Shown: positions 43,201 through 56,033, counted from the first letter of the stretch. The stretch: DNA of 64,000 nt from Amesomyces nigricolor (GCA_004802645.1 SRKS01000003.1:1488001-1552000), one strand, 5' to 3'. The notes: generated by a model from the sequence alone, not told the origin. Program-made: numbers and translations.

Positions 43201-46200
43201 TCATCCCGTGAAACGTCTTGTCGTCTAGGTAGTCGACATCGGGCTGCCACTCCATGCGGTAAGTCATGCGCCGCTGGAACGGAAGCAGAGCATCCTCTCC
43301 CTGGGTATCGCCGATGGCCATCAGTTCCCATCTGTGCACGGAAATGACGGGCTGGATGTTCTCTCCCTCGCCTTGGTACACGAAAGTGTCTCCAACCACC
43401 AGCCTATTTCCGCCTTGAGGCTTCATCGACGCGGCGATCAACAGATCATCACCAGTCCTGCTGGAGATGTTTGTTGAGATGGAGAGTTCCCCGATAAAAG
43501 TCGGCATCACAGGTGAGTTTCTGCACTGCTTCTTGAACAAGACCGCTGCCACATGGTTGATCGCATCCATAGTCGCCGGATGGATTGTGTGCGGCCGCAT
43601 AAAATTTGCAGGCATCGATCGGGCAACGTCGGGGATGGTCACCTTTGCGTAGGCACTGTGAGGGCCAAGGCTCATGGCCGTGACAGCGCGGAATGTTGGG
43701 CCAAAGACATTACCCGAAGCAGCGAGATCTTCGTATAGCCCTTCCACATCGAGTTCAACGTTCGAAAGACCCTTTGCCTTGTCCAAAAGGTTCAGGAGCT
43801 TTGCCTCAGCTGCCTCGCGCTCTCGGTCTGCATCAAACTCACCCCCACCGGCCTGTTCCAGCTCGGCGCAGATGGCGCCAGTGCAATGCTCAAGCCAGCT
43901 GTCTTCGGTAGCGTTGTAGGAGGTGATGCGGAAGTTCCTCCACGCCGCGCTGCTGCTGACTCGCGAGCCGGTCTCGGGGCTGAGAGACACCTGCAGCTCA
44001 ACGTCTTGACTATCGCCATCAGACCTGGCTCCAGGGATGACGAGAGATTTTGAGAAGGTCACGTTGCGGAGGAGGAAGCGCTTGATGGCGGCCGAACTGT
44101 TGCCCTGCAGCTGCACAAGTTGGGTAATGGCTTCAATGGCCATGCAGAGGTAGCTGCTGCCCGGGAGAATAACGAATCCGTCGACGACGTGGTCTTGCAG
44201 CCAAGGCAGGGGGTCTGTCCCAACGTGGTAGCGCCATCTCGGGCTTTGGGAGTCTCCGACTACATCAAGCAGGCCGACAAGGTCGTGGTAAGGGAACTGG
44301 CGTAAGCGGTGGGCCTTGCTCAGGCGAGACTCGTGCCAGTAGGTGGTGGAGTGGTCCCAGGGGTATTTTGGCAGATCTTGGAGGACGCGGGGCTTGGAGG
44401 TGGTCGTCAGGCACAAGACCGATTTGGCGTCGAACGCGGCTCCAGTCTTGTAGAGCTCTCCAACCAACTCGAGAGTCGTCTGGAGCGCGCTCTTTCTCCT
44501 GATCAGTGCCGAGGTGTAGGTGTAGGAGAACGAACCCGGCAAGTTGTTGAAGATCTGCCTCGCCGGACCCAGGAGGGCAGAGTGAGGGCCAACCTCAACG
44601 AAAACCTTGGTGGCGGAGGGATTATCGGCTCTCATGGCGGTGGCAGCCGCTGCCAGTGCCTTCTCAAACTGGACAGGAGAGACCGCGTTCTGCACCCAGT
44701 AAGACGGGCCAAGATCAAAGGATCTCGCCTCCCCAGAAACGGTAGAAAAGAAGGTGATCTCTGGCCGAGGGACTGAATGCTCGATATCCTTCAGTGACAG
44801 CATGTAGTCATCGGCTACCGTCATCATGTGGTGCGAGTGGTAGGCTGTGTCGACCTTCAGCTTGCGGTTGAAGATGGACAGGCTCTCGAGAGTGTCGCGG
44901 AGCTCGTCAATAGCGTCTGCGTCTCCTGAGATTGTGGTGCTCTCAGGACTGTTGATGCACGCCACCGTCAGACGACCGCTCGTGACGCGCTTGACGTAAG
45001 GTAGGACTTTGTCTTCGCCCAGGCCAACAGCAAGCATAGCACCGGGGCATGCGTTGGTCTTCTTGGCCAGGGAGGAGCAGAGACCTCGGAGGTAAGAACT
45101 GGAAGCTCTTGTTAGTGTCTCCTCTACGGGGCAAAAGGGGTTAGTTCCAACTTACATCCTGAGTGCGGCTTCGTGAGTCAAAGCTCCGCAAGCGTATCCA
45201 GCTGCGATCTCTCCGGAGCTGTGACCGCAGACTGCCTGAGGCTTGATGCCAGCGTCAAAGAGCATATCAACAAGCGCAAGCTGGAGAGCTGTGGTAGCAG
45301 GCTGTGCAAGCTCGCTGATGCCCAGCTGAGAGTCTTTCTCGTTACGGGAAAGCTCATCAAGAAGATTCCACTCTGAGCCCCAGGCTGTGAGGAATTTGGT
45401 TGACTTGAGGATGGAATCTCGGAACTTGGCCGACGTGACCATCAGCTCCCGGCCCATGGCGTACCACTGGGCGCCTTGGCCAGTGAAGACAAACGTCACC
45501 TGGACGTTGGAGGGCTCCTTGCTCTTGTTGATGCTAAGGGGGCCAAGTTTCTCGATGAGATCAGCCGCGTCTGTTGCAACGATGGCAGCTCGGTGGGTGT
45601 GATGGCTACGGCGAGAGAGAAGAGTGTAAGAGAGGTCCCGCAGCTGGGCAGCATCTGGCTGCACTGCCTTGACCCATGCCTTCAGATTCTCAGCTCCTTT
45701 GCGGAGGGACTCTTCGGAAGCGGCCGAGAGAACGAATAGTCTGGGATGAGTATCCTTAGAAATTAAGGCTTCCGAGTATCCGTTGGTACCATTTTCGACC
45801 AGTTCGGGCTCGTCATGTCCGTTCGTGATTCCCTCCGAGTCGACTCCGTTGACAATGGTGTTGCGTTCCGGGGCTGGCTCCAGAATTAGATGGGCGTTGG
45901 TACCACCATATCCAAAACCGTTGACAGACACCCGTACAGGGCCGTGGTGGTCCGGAGGCACAAGCGCGGTCATCTCCAGCGGCACCTTGATCGGCCGCTC
46001 GTCCAGATGCAGGGCTGGCTTGGGGTTCTTGAGGTTCAAAACTCTGGGGACTTGACCATGCTTAAGAGTGAGGATGGCCTTCAAGAGCCCAGCAAGACCA
46101 CTGGTCGATTCCAGATGGCCAATGTTGGCTTTGACTGAGCCGACGAGAATGTCTCTCTCCCTCTCCTTGCCGTCGCAGAAGACTTGGTAAATGGAGGACA

Positions 46201-47363
46201 TTTCTGCCGCGTCTCCAACTTGTGTGCCCTAAGTGAATCGTATTAGTTCAATATCCATTGAGTATCACTTAAAGGTTGACTTACAGTTCCATGGGCCTCA
46301 ACATAAACAGTCTTTGTTGGATCAAGCCCTGCCTCTTGATAGACGGCCTTGGCCAGAGCCGCTTGGGCATCAGCGTTCGGAAGCTGGATGCCCTGCGTTC
46401 TTCCGTCTTGGTTGACACCCGAGTGGACAATAACCGCCTGGATGGGGTCGTTGTCTGCTATTGCTTGGTCCAGGCGCTTGAGAATAACGGCCGCGGTTCC
46501 CTCACCACGGGCGTAGCCATCACCCCTGTCGTCAAAGACGTAGCACTTGCCATCCGGGTTCATCATTCTAGAACACCCGGTTAGCGAATGCTTCAAGGCA
46601 AAATTTCTGAAAGCCGAGATAAAATGCTTACCCAATCTGGTTCATGGTGAGAGTTTGATCAGGGTGCAAGATCAGCTGCGAGCCTCCGACGATGGCGAGG
46701 TCCGACTCGCCGGTACGAATGCTTTGGCATGCTTGATGCAGGGCGACCATACTGCCAGACTTTTGATCCATTCCAGTGTTAGAAAATCTCAACTGTCACT
46801 AAGGTACACCATCTTTCTGGACCACTTACACATCCGGTGTCAATTGTGAGGGATGGACCCTTCAAGTCGAGAATGTATGAGATTCTGTTTGACAGAATAG
46901 CGTCACCTTTTCCGGTAACATGGAGACGATGAAGCTGAGAAAGGTCTTTGTAGGCCATCCTATCATAATCACGAGGAAACTCGGCAATGTACACGGCAGT
47001 CTTAGACCCTTTGAGGCTGTTCAGGGGAATGCCTGCATTCTCAAGGGCCTCATAGGTGGATTCGAGGAGAAGACGTTGTTGAGGATCCATGCCGTTGGCC
47101 TCTCTGGGAGGAATAGACCAAAATCGTGCATCGAAGGCGGCGATGTCCTGGTTGAGAAAGAATCCGGAGCGAAAGACGAGAGACTCCTTGGCTCTGGAGT
47201 CTGGATGATAAAAGGCATCGGCGTTCCAGCGGTCGGAGGGGACTGGGCCCCAGGCGCTCCGGCCTTCAGACAGCATGTCCCAGAGCTCCTCTGGGCTGTT
47301 GGCGCCGCCGGGGAGGCGGCAGCTCATGCCAATGACGGCAATGGGTGTCGTAGCAGACATCAT
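37236..47363 (-). CDS. Highly reducing polyketide synthase with C-terminal carnitine-acyltransferase domain
   Basis: Iterative type I PKS of about 3197 aa that should build a reduced, C-methylated chain. Eight exons in coding order: 47363-46830, 46759-46632, 46567-46285, 46228-45156, 45098-42143, 41982-38428, 38372-37414, 37341-37236. KS: nucleophile Cys178 in DTGCSGS (the intron falls right after it), EAHGT His313, KANIGH His353. AT: GHSSGE Ser652. DH: LQDHVVDGFVILPG His near 974. C-methyltransferase: ILEIGAGTGAATL near 1459. ER: HAGSGGVGQAA near 2000. KR: VIVGGLGDLGKRIG near 2203. ACP: LALDSLVSIELKNW near 2525. From about 2625 a choline/carnitine acyltransferase domain follows, with catalytic His2916 in FIMEHGAIDG and the block EGVSMAHYHKGRPE. 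No thioesterase or reductase is present, so this domain likely releases the product, as in Tv6-931 of Trichoderma virens. The product is unknown. Confidence 0.95.
42055..42074. repeat. G20 homopolymer inside a PKS intron
   Basis: Twenty G on the + strand (C20 on the coding strand) within the intron 42142-41983 that separates the methyltransferase and ER regions. It extends the polypyrimidine stretch between the donor and acceptor. Length is likely unreliable in sequencing. Confidence 0.9.
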
Positions 47364-48356
47364 GATTTAAGGCTCAGTTGCAGTGTGGATATGATGAGCC
47401 TGGTGAGGCACGAGAATCCATCTCTAGGTGAGTTCAAAAGGCAGTGCGGTGCGAAGAGATAAATATTCAACCTAAAACAACACATTTCATAGGGACTCTC
47501 TTATCTGGCGCAGGTCGTGATGTTGCTATGATCCATGCATCTTTGGATCTTCACCTCGGACGAAGAGCCTCCTCATTCCCAACTTGAGCTTCTTGATGGT
47601 GAGACTCGATCCCTCGGCCTGGTTGTAGCCAACGTCAAACATCGGAATTCGGACCGCCTACTCGGCTAATGGGGCTCATGAAGCACAGAATTAGTCCCTG
47701 GGTGAGGCGAAGTTTATCCCATTGTAACAGAACCTAGGATCGGCCGCATACGGTCCGCACACCGAGTTGGATCAAGGTAGGATTTACGATTCATGTCTCA
47801 CCACATCTGTTCAGCGGCTCACTCGTGAGAAACCTCCAACTAGATGTTGGGAACCTTGGCCCCTCAGCCCCTGACCACGTCCGGCCAGACGTAGCCGATT
47901 GGTATCGAGGCGGGGATCATGATGCCACGAAGGATTCAGGGTCGCAGGGTCATGGAAGAGTTGACGGAGTTGCATCCCGAATTTCCGGCCTATGGGATGT
48001 GTGGGAGTCAAATCGAGACGGTAAACAACCTTCGACTGGTGGGAGATTCATCCCCTGCCTCGCTTGCAGGGGGGTGGTTCAAAAGCTGCAGCCTCGCTGG
48101 GACTCAACCGTCAACGTAGCATCCGCTGACGGTTAAATTCCGATTGTGGCCTTCTGAGTTCTGGACTGCTTGCTTGAATGTCACGTCTTTGGTAAGTTCT
48201 TCCCCAACAAAAGGGCATCTCTCCTAATCCTTCTATCATGATTCTCAAGGGCTGACGAACGATGCAGACAAGACCACCAATATCGAGTCAAATTGGGTCT
48301 CTGGCTAGAAGGCCAGAACCTCAGAAGCCGGGAGTTTGGCTCACCAGAATTCTATC
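47364..48356. promoter_or_regulatory. Divergent promoter of the PKS and MFS genes
   Basis: A 993-nt region between the two starts. On the PKS side a TATA-like AATATTTAT (about 47462-47470 on the - strand) lies near 100 nt upstream of the ATG. The 7-mer CGGACCG occurs at 47650-47656 and its reverse complement CGGTCCG at 47751-47757. CGGCCG lies at 47741-47746. Such CGG pairs are the usual half-sites of Zn2Cys6 cluster regulators. Open frames here (for example 47825-48136) are not protein-like. Confidence 0.5.
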
Positions 48357-50190
48357 ATGGCTGATCCAGTCGCGCAAGCACCGATACGGGAGCAGCTCAC
48401 GGGATGGAGACTCTACGTGTTGGCCCTTGCCCTGGGCATCGCCAACCTCATGATGGCACTTGATACCAGTGTTGTGGGTATGGACCTCTCAAGGCCTTCT
48501 CATCTCCACCGCACAAAACTACCTCGTATGTTTTCTTGAAGCTGACTTGTATCATAGCCCCTGCCCTCCCAGCCATTACCACCGAGTTCCACACCGTGGA
48601 CAACATCGGCTGGTACAGCAGCGTCTACCTGCTCGTGCAGATGTCATGCCAGCCCGTTTTCGGGAGACTGCTACAATTCTACGAGCCAAAAACTTTCTAC
48701 ATGGTTTCTCTCGTCGTCTTCCAAATTGGTTCCATCGTCTGTGCCACAAGCCCCTCGTCCACTGCCCTGATTCTCGGCAGGGCGGTGGCTGGATCTGGCG
48801 CGGCCGGTATTGTCACTGGAAGTCTCGCCATCTTTGGCGATAGTGCACCAATACGAGAACGACCCCGTGGAATGGCCGCTATTTCTGCGCTGCAGTCGGT
48901 GGCATATCTGGCTGGTCCCATCATGAGCGGCGCATTGACGGACTCAAAGCTGACATGGAGATTTAACTTCTGGCTAAACCTGCGTCAGTATTCTCAAACG
49001 TTTGTGTTAGTACAAGCAATCTGGCTAATTATGTTTAGGTTATAGCTGTCGGCTGTGTGTCGTTAGTTGCGGTATTCTTCATCGTAAAGCGATCCCCTAG
49101 CCCCAAACCCAATGTCACCTTAGTTCAGAAGCTCTGGGGAGTCGACCCTGGAGGCGCCATCATCCTCACCGGCAGTTTTGTGTGCCTCTTCTTAGCACTA
49201 GAATGGGGAGGCAACGTCCTACCCTTCTCCTCACCGCAAGTATGGGGATGCTTCCTCGGTTCCGGCCTACTCACGATCTCCTTTGCGGCATGGGAGATTT
49301 GGAGAAAAGATGAGTGAGCACATCACCTCCCTTCCTTAAAACCCCTTTAAATCATGAGCTCACAATCTGTATCTAGAGCCATAATCCCGCTCCGCATTCT
49401 CCAACAGCGAACCGTCGCCGTGTGCTGCATCTTCTCCATCCTTTACGGCATCGCAAACATCACCTACTCCATGCTGCTACCAACCTACTTCCAAACCGTC
49501 CACGGCGCCACCGCCACCCTGTCCGGAATCTACTGCATGCCCATGACCGTCGTCAGCGTCGTGGGCATCGTCATAACCGGCTTCTCCATCACCGCCTGGG
49601 CGCATTACGTCCCGTTCATGTGGGTCGGACCGCTCCTCTACCTGGCCGGAAGCGTGCTGTTCCATCTACTGGAGCCATCCAGCACGCGCGAACAGTACCT
49701 GGGGTACCAAGCCATTACGGGACTGGGATTTGGTCTTGCTATTCATGTATCTCTTATTGCGGTGCAGGTGGTGAGCTTGCCGGAGGACATGCCTACGGCT
49801 TGCGTGACTGAGATGCTGTGTGCGCAGGTCGGGGGTGCTGCGGGTGCGAGTATCGCGCAGAATCTCTTTCTTAGCACGCTGAGAGAGGAGTTAAAGAAGA
49901 TTGTGTCACCCAAGGAGGCTCTGGATTTTGCTAATGGTGGTCTCAAGGCTATGGTTGAGAGGATGAAGACGCTTGATGTTGGTATGCGGGCACGGTTCCG
50001 CCTAGCGTTGAATAACTCTGTCACAACTGCTTTTATCTTACCTATTGCAGTTACGGCGCTGGCAGAGGTGGTTAGTTGGTTTATCGAAAGGCGGACCCTA
50101 GATAATTCGAAGCCGGACGACTCGGTTCCATTACGATCTAGGACTGAGGATGTCGAGACGGTTAAAGAGACGGGCAAGTCCTGGACATAG
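48357..50190 (+). CDS. MFS drug/metabolite exporter, 14-TM DHA type
   Basis: Proton-driven plasma-membrane exporter, probably for the polyketide made by the neighbouring PKS. Exons 48357-48477, 48558-48983, 49046-49313 and 49377-50190 give 542 aa. Splicing restores the family sequence at each joint: SVVAPALPAITTEF, FWLNLPVGCVSLVA and WRKDEAIIPLRILQQRTV. Motifs include LDTSVV in TM1, a GRLLQFYEPKTFY loop in the motif A position, LGRAVAGSGAAGIVTGS (TM4, motif B region) and GPIMSGALTD (motif C region). About a dozen or more hydrophobic segments follow the 14-TM DHA2 pattern. The start at 48357 is chosen because an in-frame ATG at 48336 adds only seven residues in a weaker context. Confidence 0.92.
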
Positions 50191-50537
50191 CTTCGCGATT
50201 AGAAATAAGTGGAATGGAATGTCTCGCCCTTGAGAGTAAGTGGCTCTCGCAAGAGTACTTTCGGCTGGTTGCCAGGCCAAAAGTCTTTTGCCATCGACAT
50301 TAACGAATGATATCGCCTTCCTTGCCATCTTCGAGGCCAGTTTTAGGCCCTTTCGCGAGTCTCAGGCAATTACTCCAGTATCCAGGATAACAGCAAATTC
50401 AGAACCCCCATGTATTAAATCCCGGAAAGCTCCCTAAAACGCAATACCAGCAGACCCGGCCACGCCAAACCAGATAACCCCAGACTCCATCTGTCCCTGT
50501 GACTACCAATCCAGTCATCACCATGTCATATTCACCC
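50191..50537. other. Convergent 3' intergenic region
   Basis: A 347-nt gap between the converging MFS (+) and DCL1 (-) genes. No gene or repeat is seen. Confidence 0.5.
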
Positions 50538-53500
50538 CTAAACAGCCGACCCATGATCCGCCTCCCCCTCCCCCTGAACCTCCTCCACCGTGCACGAGCA
50601 CCCAAACTCCCTCCTAAACTCATCCACCTCCATCCCCTCCAGCATCTTCAACGCCTTCTTCGCCGCCGCAATCTTTCCATACCGACTGCTCGCCGCCACC
50701 GAGTGGGCAAGCGTCTTCCCATGCACCCTCACCGCACACACCACCTGGCTCTGACCCAAGGCCAAGCCCCCCACGTCCACCACCCCCCCACTATCCTCAC
50801 CCCGACCAGCCGGCAACTCCCTAACCAGCAACCTCCACTCCCTGCACCTCAACCTTTCCTGCATCTCCGTCCCCAGGTACGTCACGGGGTGCTTATTCGC
50901 AAAGGTATCATAAAGCCGCATATCCCCAAAGAACGGCAGCACCCACCTCTCAAAGAACTCCCTGACCCTCCCATAGTCATACCCACTATCCACAAAAACC
51001 GCGCCCACATACGCCTCCACCACATCCGGCAAACACTTCGGCGGCCTCGAGCACCCCACCCAAAAATCCCTCTTCCACGCCCCCTCCCCCTCCCCCCTAG
51101 CCACGGCCTCCTCCTTCGCCACCCTCAACCCCTCCTCCATCTTCGCCACATACTCCGCCATCTCCTTCTGCACGGTCGGCGAGAACAGCATGACCGCGCG
51201 ATGAAACCCCAGATGCACCGCCAGACACCCCAGGAACTGGTTCGACACCATGGCCATCTTGTGCTCCGTCAGCCACTGCGGGTCGGCGCCCGGGAAGCGG
51301 TGGAACAGGTGCTCGACGATGGCCATGTCGAGGAGGGCGTCGCCGAGGAACTCAAGGCGTTGGTAGGAGGGGAGTTTTTCGTAGAAGGAGGGGTAGGTCG
51401 GGTGTTGGAAGGCGGAGCGGAGGAGGCGCGGGTGGACGAAGGTGTAGCCCATGCGGTGGGAGAAGCGGGCGGCCATGTCGAGTTGGGTGGAGTTGCAGGG
51501 CGCGGTTTGCCAGGCGGGGGGGACGTAGGCGGAGTAGTATTGGGTGTAGGAGGTCATGGCGTGGTGGGGGGATTTGACCATGGTGGTGACGGCGCGGATG
51601 GCGAGGTCGAGGTCGAGGGGGGAGGTGGGGGTGGGTTGCGAGGTGAGGTAGGCGGCGCCGATGAGGGCTTCGCAGACGTCGGCGATGCTCTTATCGGCCA
51701 GGACGTGCCGCCGGCGGATGTCTTTGTGCTTGCCGCGTTTGAGCGTGAGGCCCTCCGGGTACCAGCTGCGGCGGTCGAAGGCCATGGAGCGGATGTACTC
51801 TTCGAGTTTGATCTCAACCGCGTTGTTGAAGAGGTTTCGGTTGCAGATGAGAAGCATGCGCTCGACGTGGTACTCGAACTCGGCCTTGTCTGGGATGAGC
51901 GTGAAGATGGAGATGGTAGTGGCCATCTTGAGGAAGCAGTCCCCGAGGAATTCGAGGCGCTCGTAGTTGTTGCCCATGCCGCTCTGGAAGTTGATTTGCT
52001 CGGCGTCGTGCTCGTCGGTGTTGTCGCTGTCCTTGGTGAAGGCTTCCAGTGCAAGGTCTGGCCGGATATCCAGGCCGAGCATGCGGCAGGCGTCGAGCGC
52101 CACGAGGTTCGAGTCGATGCGGTGGATGATTGCAGGGAAGTTGTAGATCATGGCCACGACGTTCATAGGCAGCTGCGTCTGTCAGCACTCACATCCCTGA
52201 TCTGGTACAAATCGAATTCTTACCGGAGAGATCCTCATGGGCTCCAGAACAAGAAAGCACGGCTTCGGCTCCATGTCATCCCCAATATTGTCATCTAGGA
52301 GGTTACGGCGGATGGGGAGCAACTCCGCCTCGAAAACCGGCTGGTCTGCCTGAGGGAGCAACCTGGCGCGCGACTTTGACCACGCGCTGAGACTGTAGTT
52401 CAGAATGTCGCGCGTTGTGCCCTCCATCCTCCACGTTCGATGTCCAGGGGCAACTACGCCCTCCGGAACCGGGTCCGTGGGCTTCATATCATAGCGACGA
52501 CCGCGAATAAAGAACTTCCGCGCGCCGTCGTACGGATCGGCAACGAACCTGCCCTTGAAGAAGCCCTCTGGCTCGTTGAAGTTGAACGCAACCTGCGGGT
52601 TGTTCTGAACAAACTCCACCGTGGGCCAGTCGACGATTGCGGTTGGATTTGTGACCGTGCCAAAGTCAAAGGCGTGTGTCAGTTGAGTCGGAGCGAGGAA
52701 GTACGGAAGTTGGGCCGCAGTGGCATCGTATTCCTTGCTGAAGACATCCTTGAAAATGGTCAAGGTGAATGTGGTCAGCGCCTGAATGAGATGGCCATCT
52801 TCCAGCTTGACAGACCCATGTATTGGGATACAGGTGACCGCTGATGAGCGATCAGCTCCAAAAAAGAGCGGAAACGAGGCCACCTGCGGGGCCGGCTGGC
52901 GAGTCAACAGCAGAAGCGGAAGAGATGGCCGTCCCTGGGCCTCCGGGTACACCAGCGTCAGGGCCATGACATGCAGCTCCGTGGGCTCGCCCAGGTTAGA
53001 CCAGATCTCAGGCTTGACACGCATGCTGTACTCCTCCTTCTTCTTGGAGCTGATAGCAAGACGAGCGTTGCGCATGGCCGGAAGCTGCTTGGTGAAAACG
53101 GGCCGCAGGTATTGATCGAGGTACTTTCCCTTGATCAGCTGGATACACATCTCATATGCCGCCGAGCACTTCGCGGCTGCCTTGCTGGCATGGATTCTGC
53201 CAGTGGCGCTCCTGAGGGGTGACGCTTCGGGTAGCATCACCTCGCACTGGAAACCTTCAGGGACGAGGAGAACAACGTAGGTGGCTGTAAGATTGATCTC
53301 GGGGGGGTGCGGCAAAGAGGCCACAAAGGCGGCCAAGCAGATCAGACTCTGCCTGTAGTTGAGTTTTGCTCCGGTCTCTGGAACCGTGTACTGCCGTTGG
53401 TCCTTTTCGTTCCGCAAGAAGTAGTCCATGTTGAAGGTGTTGCCGGTCAGCTTCCTGTCCTCGGGCATGGCTTCGCAAAACTTCCGCAGAGCATCTTCGC

Positions 53501-55420
53501 TCTGTATGTTCATCTTAAGTTTGTGGTAGTGGTCTTCGTTGCCTCTCTCGGCCATGTGAATGTAGACCGAGCCCTCCTGGCGCGCTCTGCCGCGAGACTG
53601 TATGTACTGGATCAGTGTGTTATTGAGGTCGTATCTGACGATGACATTGCAGTCGGGAATGTCGAGACCCTCCTCGGCCACGGAAGTGGCAAAGATGCAG
53701 TTCAGCTCGCCCTTCTTGAACTTGATGATGGTCAGAACCTGGTCACGATAGGTCACCTTTTGGCTGTCCCAGCTCCCCTCAGGGCGTCCTCCGCCAACCT
53801 GTCATTTATTAGCATACTGTGTCTCTGGAAATGACGTTTATCTTACCAACACTCCAGGCTCAAGGCCCGGGATCTTCATCTCTGGCTGCTGCAGGAGGTC
53901 GGCAAGCAGGGTCGCAACATTCCTCTCCTCGACGAAGACAATGCATCGCCGATTACTAGTCTGGTCGTCGCTCTTGAATTGGTCTTGGAGAATCTTAATC
54001 AGCGACAAGACTTTAGATGACAAGAATTCTGGGCTCAGTTGAGGACGCGCAAACTGGTGCTGGTTTGCTAGGTCATATGCCGCCCGCACTTTGTCAACCT
54101 CCTCGGTCATGTGCTGGTTGTAGGCAGACTCGCGGAGGAGGTTTCGCTGAGTCCTCGCCTCCAGCTTGACAACTTCGCCTTCTCTAAAGAAAAGCTGCCA
54201 GTACCGGTCGGCCAACCACGGCCCCAGCTCTGCTGCTGATTTGCTTGTAAAAGCGAAAGGCTTCTTGAAGAGACGGTGCTCGCCTACGAGCTCTCGCAGT
54301 GTTAGGTTGAGATCCGTCTCCCAGTCCGGCCCCTTCGCATCATACTGCCACAACAATTCGGCCTTGAGCTTTGCTGAGCTGTGCTTGAGGGCAGATGGGT
54401 CAGCGATGGTTGCAATCTGGCTGTGGAGGAGGTCCTCGAGTTCGGCCGCGGCAATCTTTGGGTCGATCTGGGCGTCGACGGGAGATGCGGTCATACCCAG
54501 AATGCGCGGCCGTTTCTCTTCATCCTTGACCTCGATGTAGAAATCCTTGATAATGCGAGCATACGGGTGGTTCTTCTTGGTGTGGTGGGCTTCATCAAAG
54601 ACGAGCAAGTTGATCTGGTCCATCCGGATGTAGGAGTGGTGAAGGCAAGTGTAGAGAATCTCGGCAGTGCAGACGATAGCCATGTTCTCGTCAAAGGTTT
54701 TGTGCCAGAACTCCTTGCTTGAGACCTCCTCCACCATGTCGCCACAGAACTTCTCCAGGGGGTAGTCGAGGTTGCAGGCCAGCACGGCATGTTGCTGGAA
54801 CACGAGAGCAACCTTGTTGACGAGGAAAAAGGCGACTCGCTTCGGGAGTCCCTTGGCTCGGTGATCCAGCTCATTCTGGATGGTCCATCTCAGGAGCAGG
54901 GCCGCGATCAAGGTTTTGCCGGAACCTGTAATGTCAGCGAGGAACTTCTACATAAAGAGTGACTGGCAGAATCCTCACCAGTGTCAAGCACGGCAATGGT
55001 GTTTTGCGTCTTGGCCCGCTCAAACAGCTCGAGCTGGTAGTCTCTGGGGCTCGCGATGATGCGGCGGTTTTCGAAGTCCTTGATCAGCGCCTGAAACGAC
55101 TTCTCATTGTCGATGACAAACTTGTCGGCGCCTTTTGACAAGTTGTTCTGGTTCTCCTCAATCCAGAGATCAAACGCCGCGTTGTCCGCTCTCTTCCTCT
55201 CGGATATCTTGCGCGGCTTGGGTGGAGGATTGACCTCTAATCTCTTAGTCCCGTCTTCTTCCTTGTCGGTATCATCAGCGTCAGCCGGGTCTTCGTGAGC
55301 CAGGGCGATGAGCGATGGGTGGGATGTGTCGGCCACAGTGGGTTCATCAAGATCCATTAAGTCTTCTTCATTGCCCATCGTGGGAGTTCCCAACGCAGCC
55401 GATTCCATATCAACGTCCAT
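50538..55420 (-). CDS. DCL1: Dicer-like protein 1
   Basis: RNase III enzyme that cuts dsRNA into small RNAs for fungal RNA silencing. Four exons in coding order: 55420-54979, 54925-53847, 53798-52224, 52178-50538, giving 1578 aa. The start MDVDMESAA is chosen over an upstream in-frame ATG at 55501 because DCL1 proteins usually begin with MDVD. Helicase: VLDTGSGKTLIAALLLR across the first intron, DEAHHTKK, and the C-terminal SVAEEGLDIPDCN with QSRGRARQEGS. A Dicer dimerisation domain follows at about 560-660. RNase IIIa has YERLEFLGDCFLK and RNase IIIb has YQRLEFLGDALLDMAIVEH; both keep the catalytic acidic residues. A C-terminal dsRNA-binding-like segment ends in GCSC. The VLDTGSGKT form and C-terminal extension favour DCL1 over DCL2. 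Confidence 0.95.
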
Positions 55421-56033
55421 CACTGCTGTTGATGAGGAGGGTCGCAATTTGAGGTTGAACAGCGAGGAGGAGTGGTGAAAATGGAGAGAGGAATTAGGCA
55501 AAAGTTTGTTGGGTGGGTATTTGCTTTTGAAAATTTCTGCTCCCGGTGCCTGGTAGAACTTGTGACTTTGTTTGTGTGAAGGAAGGTGCGAAAAGCACGT
55601 GTGATAATGGGATGAGCGGGAGTTGGGTCGCTTGAGAACGGGAGTTGTTCAGTTCCTCAAATGGGCTGAGTGTGCTGCAAGTGTCTGGAGCCACAGCAGA
55701 GGGTGAACAATTCTGCTGTGATAGGTCCAATAAACGGAGGCAACGGGCTCTAAGCAGTCAGCAAATGTATCTTGTCTTGTGCCTTGACTTGAATATGGTT
55801 TTTGGTGACCATCGCCCTGTTTGCTCTGTTAAAAACCAGCGGTTGTCTGTATGTTAACAAATGAGAGTTGTAAGAGTGGAGGCAGAAGACGTCCTTTGAG
55901 GATCAAACACCGAGGGCTCTGGCCTTCTGGCCGCTTGGACTTGAACTCAAGCCTCATAAAGAAATGTTAGATCTTCAGGCACCAACTCTTGAAATGGCTT
56001 TTAAAATTGCTAAGCATCTCTGGTCAAGTTGAA
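55421..56033. other. Intergenic region between DCL1 and PDX3
   Basis: Upstream region of DCL1 and downstream region of PDX3, both on the - strand. No gene is supported. An in-frame ATG for DCL1 at 55501 lies in this stretch. Confidence 0.45.

Noticed and set aside
48478..48557. Separate small gene or exon between the first two MFS exons
   Set aside because: Using GTATGG at 48478 and ATAG at 48557 restores the MFS sequence SVVAPALPAITTEF; the alternative reading gives a non-hydrophobic insertion.
50499..52298. 599-codon + strand frame across the 3' part of DCL1
   Set aside because: Overlaps both RNase III domains in antisense and has a Pro/His-rich then Gly/Val-rich sequence without domains.
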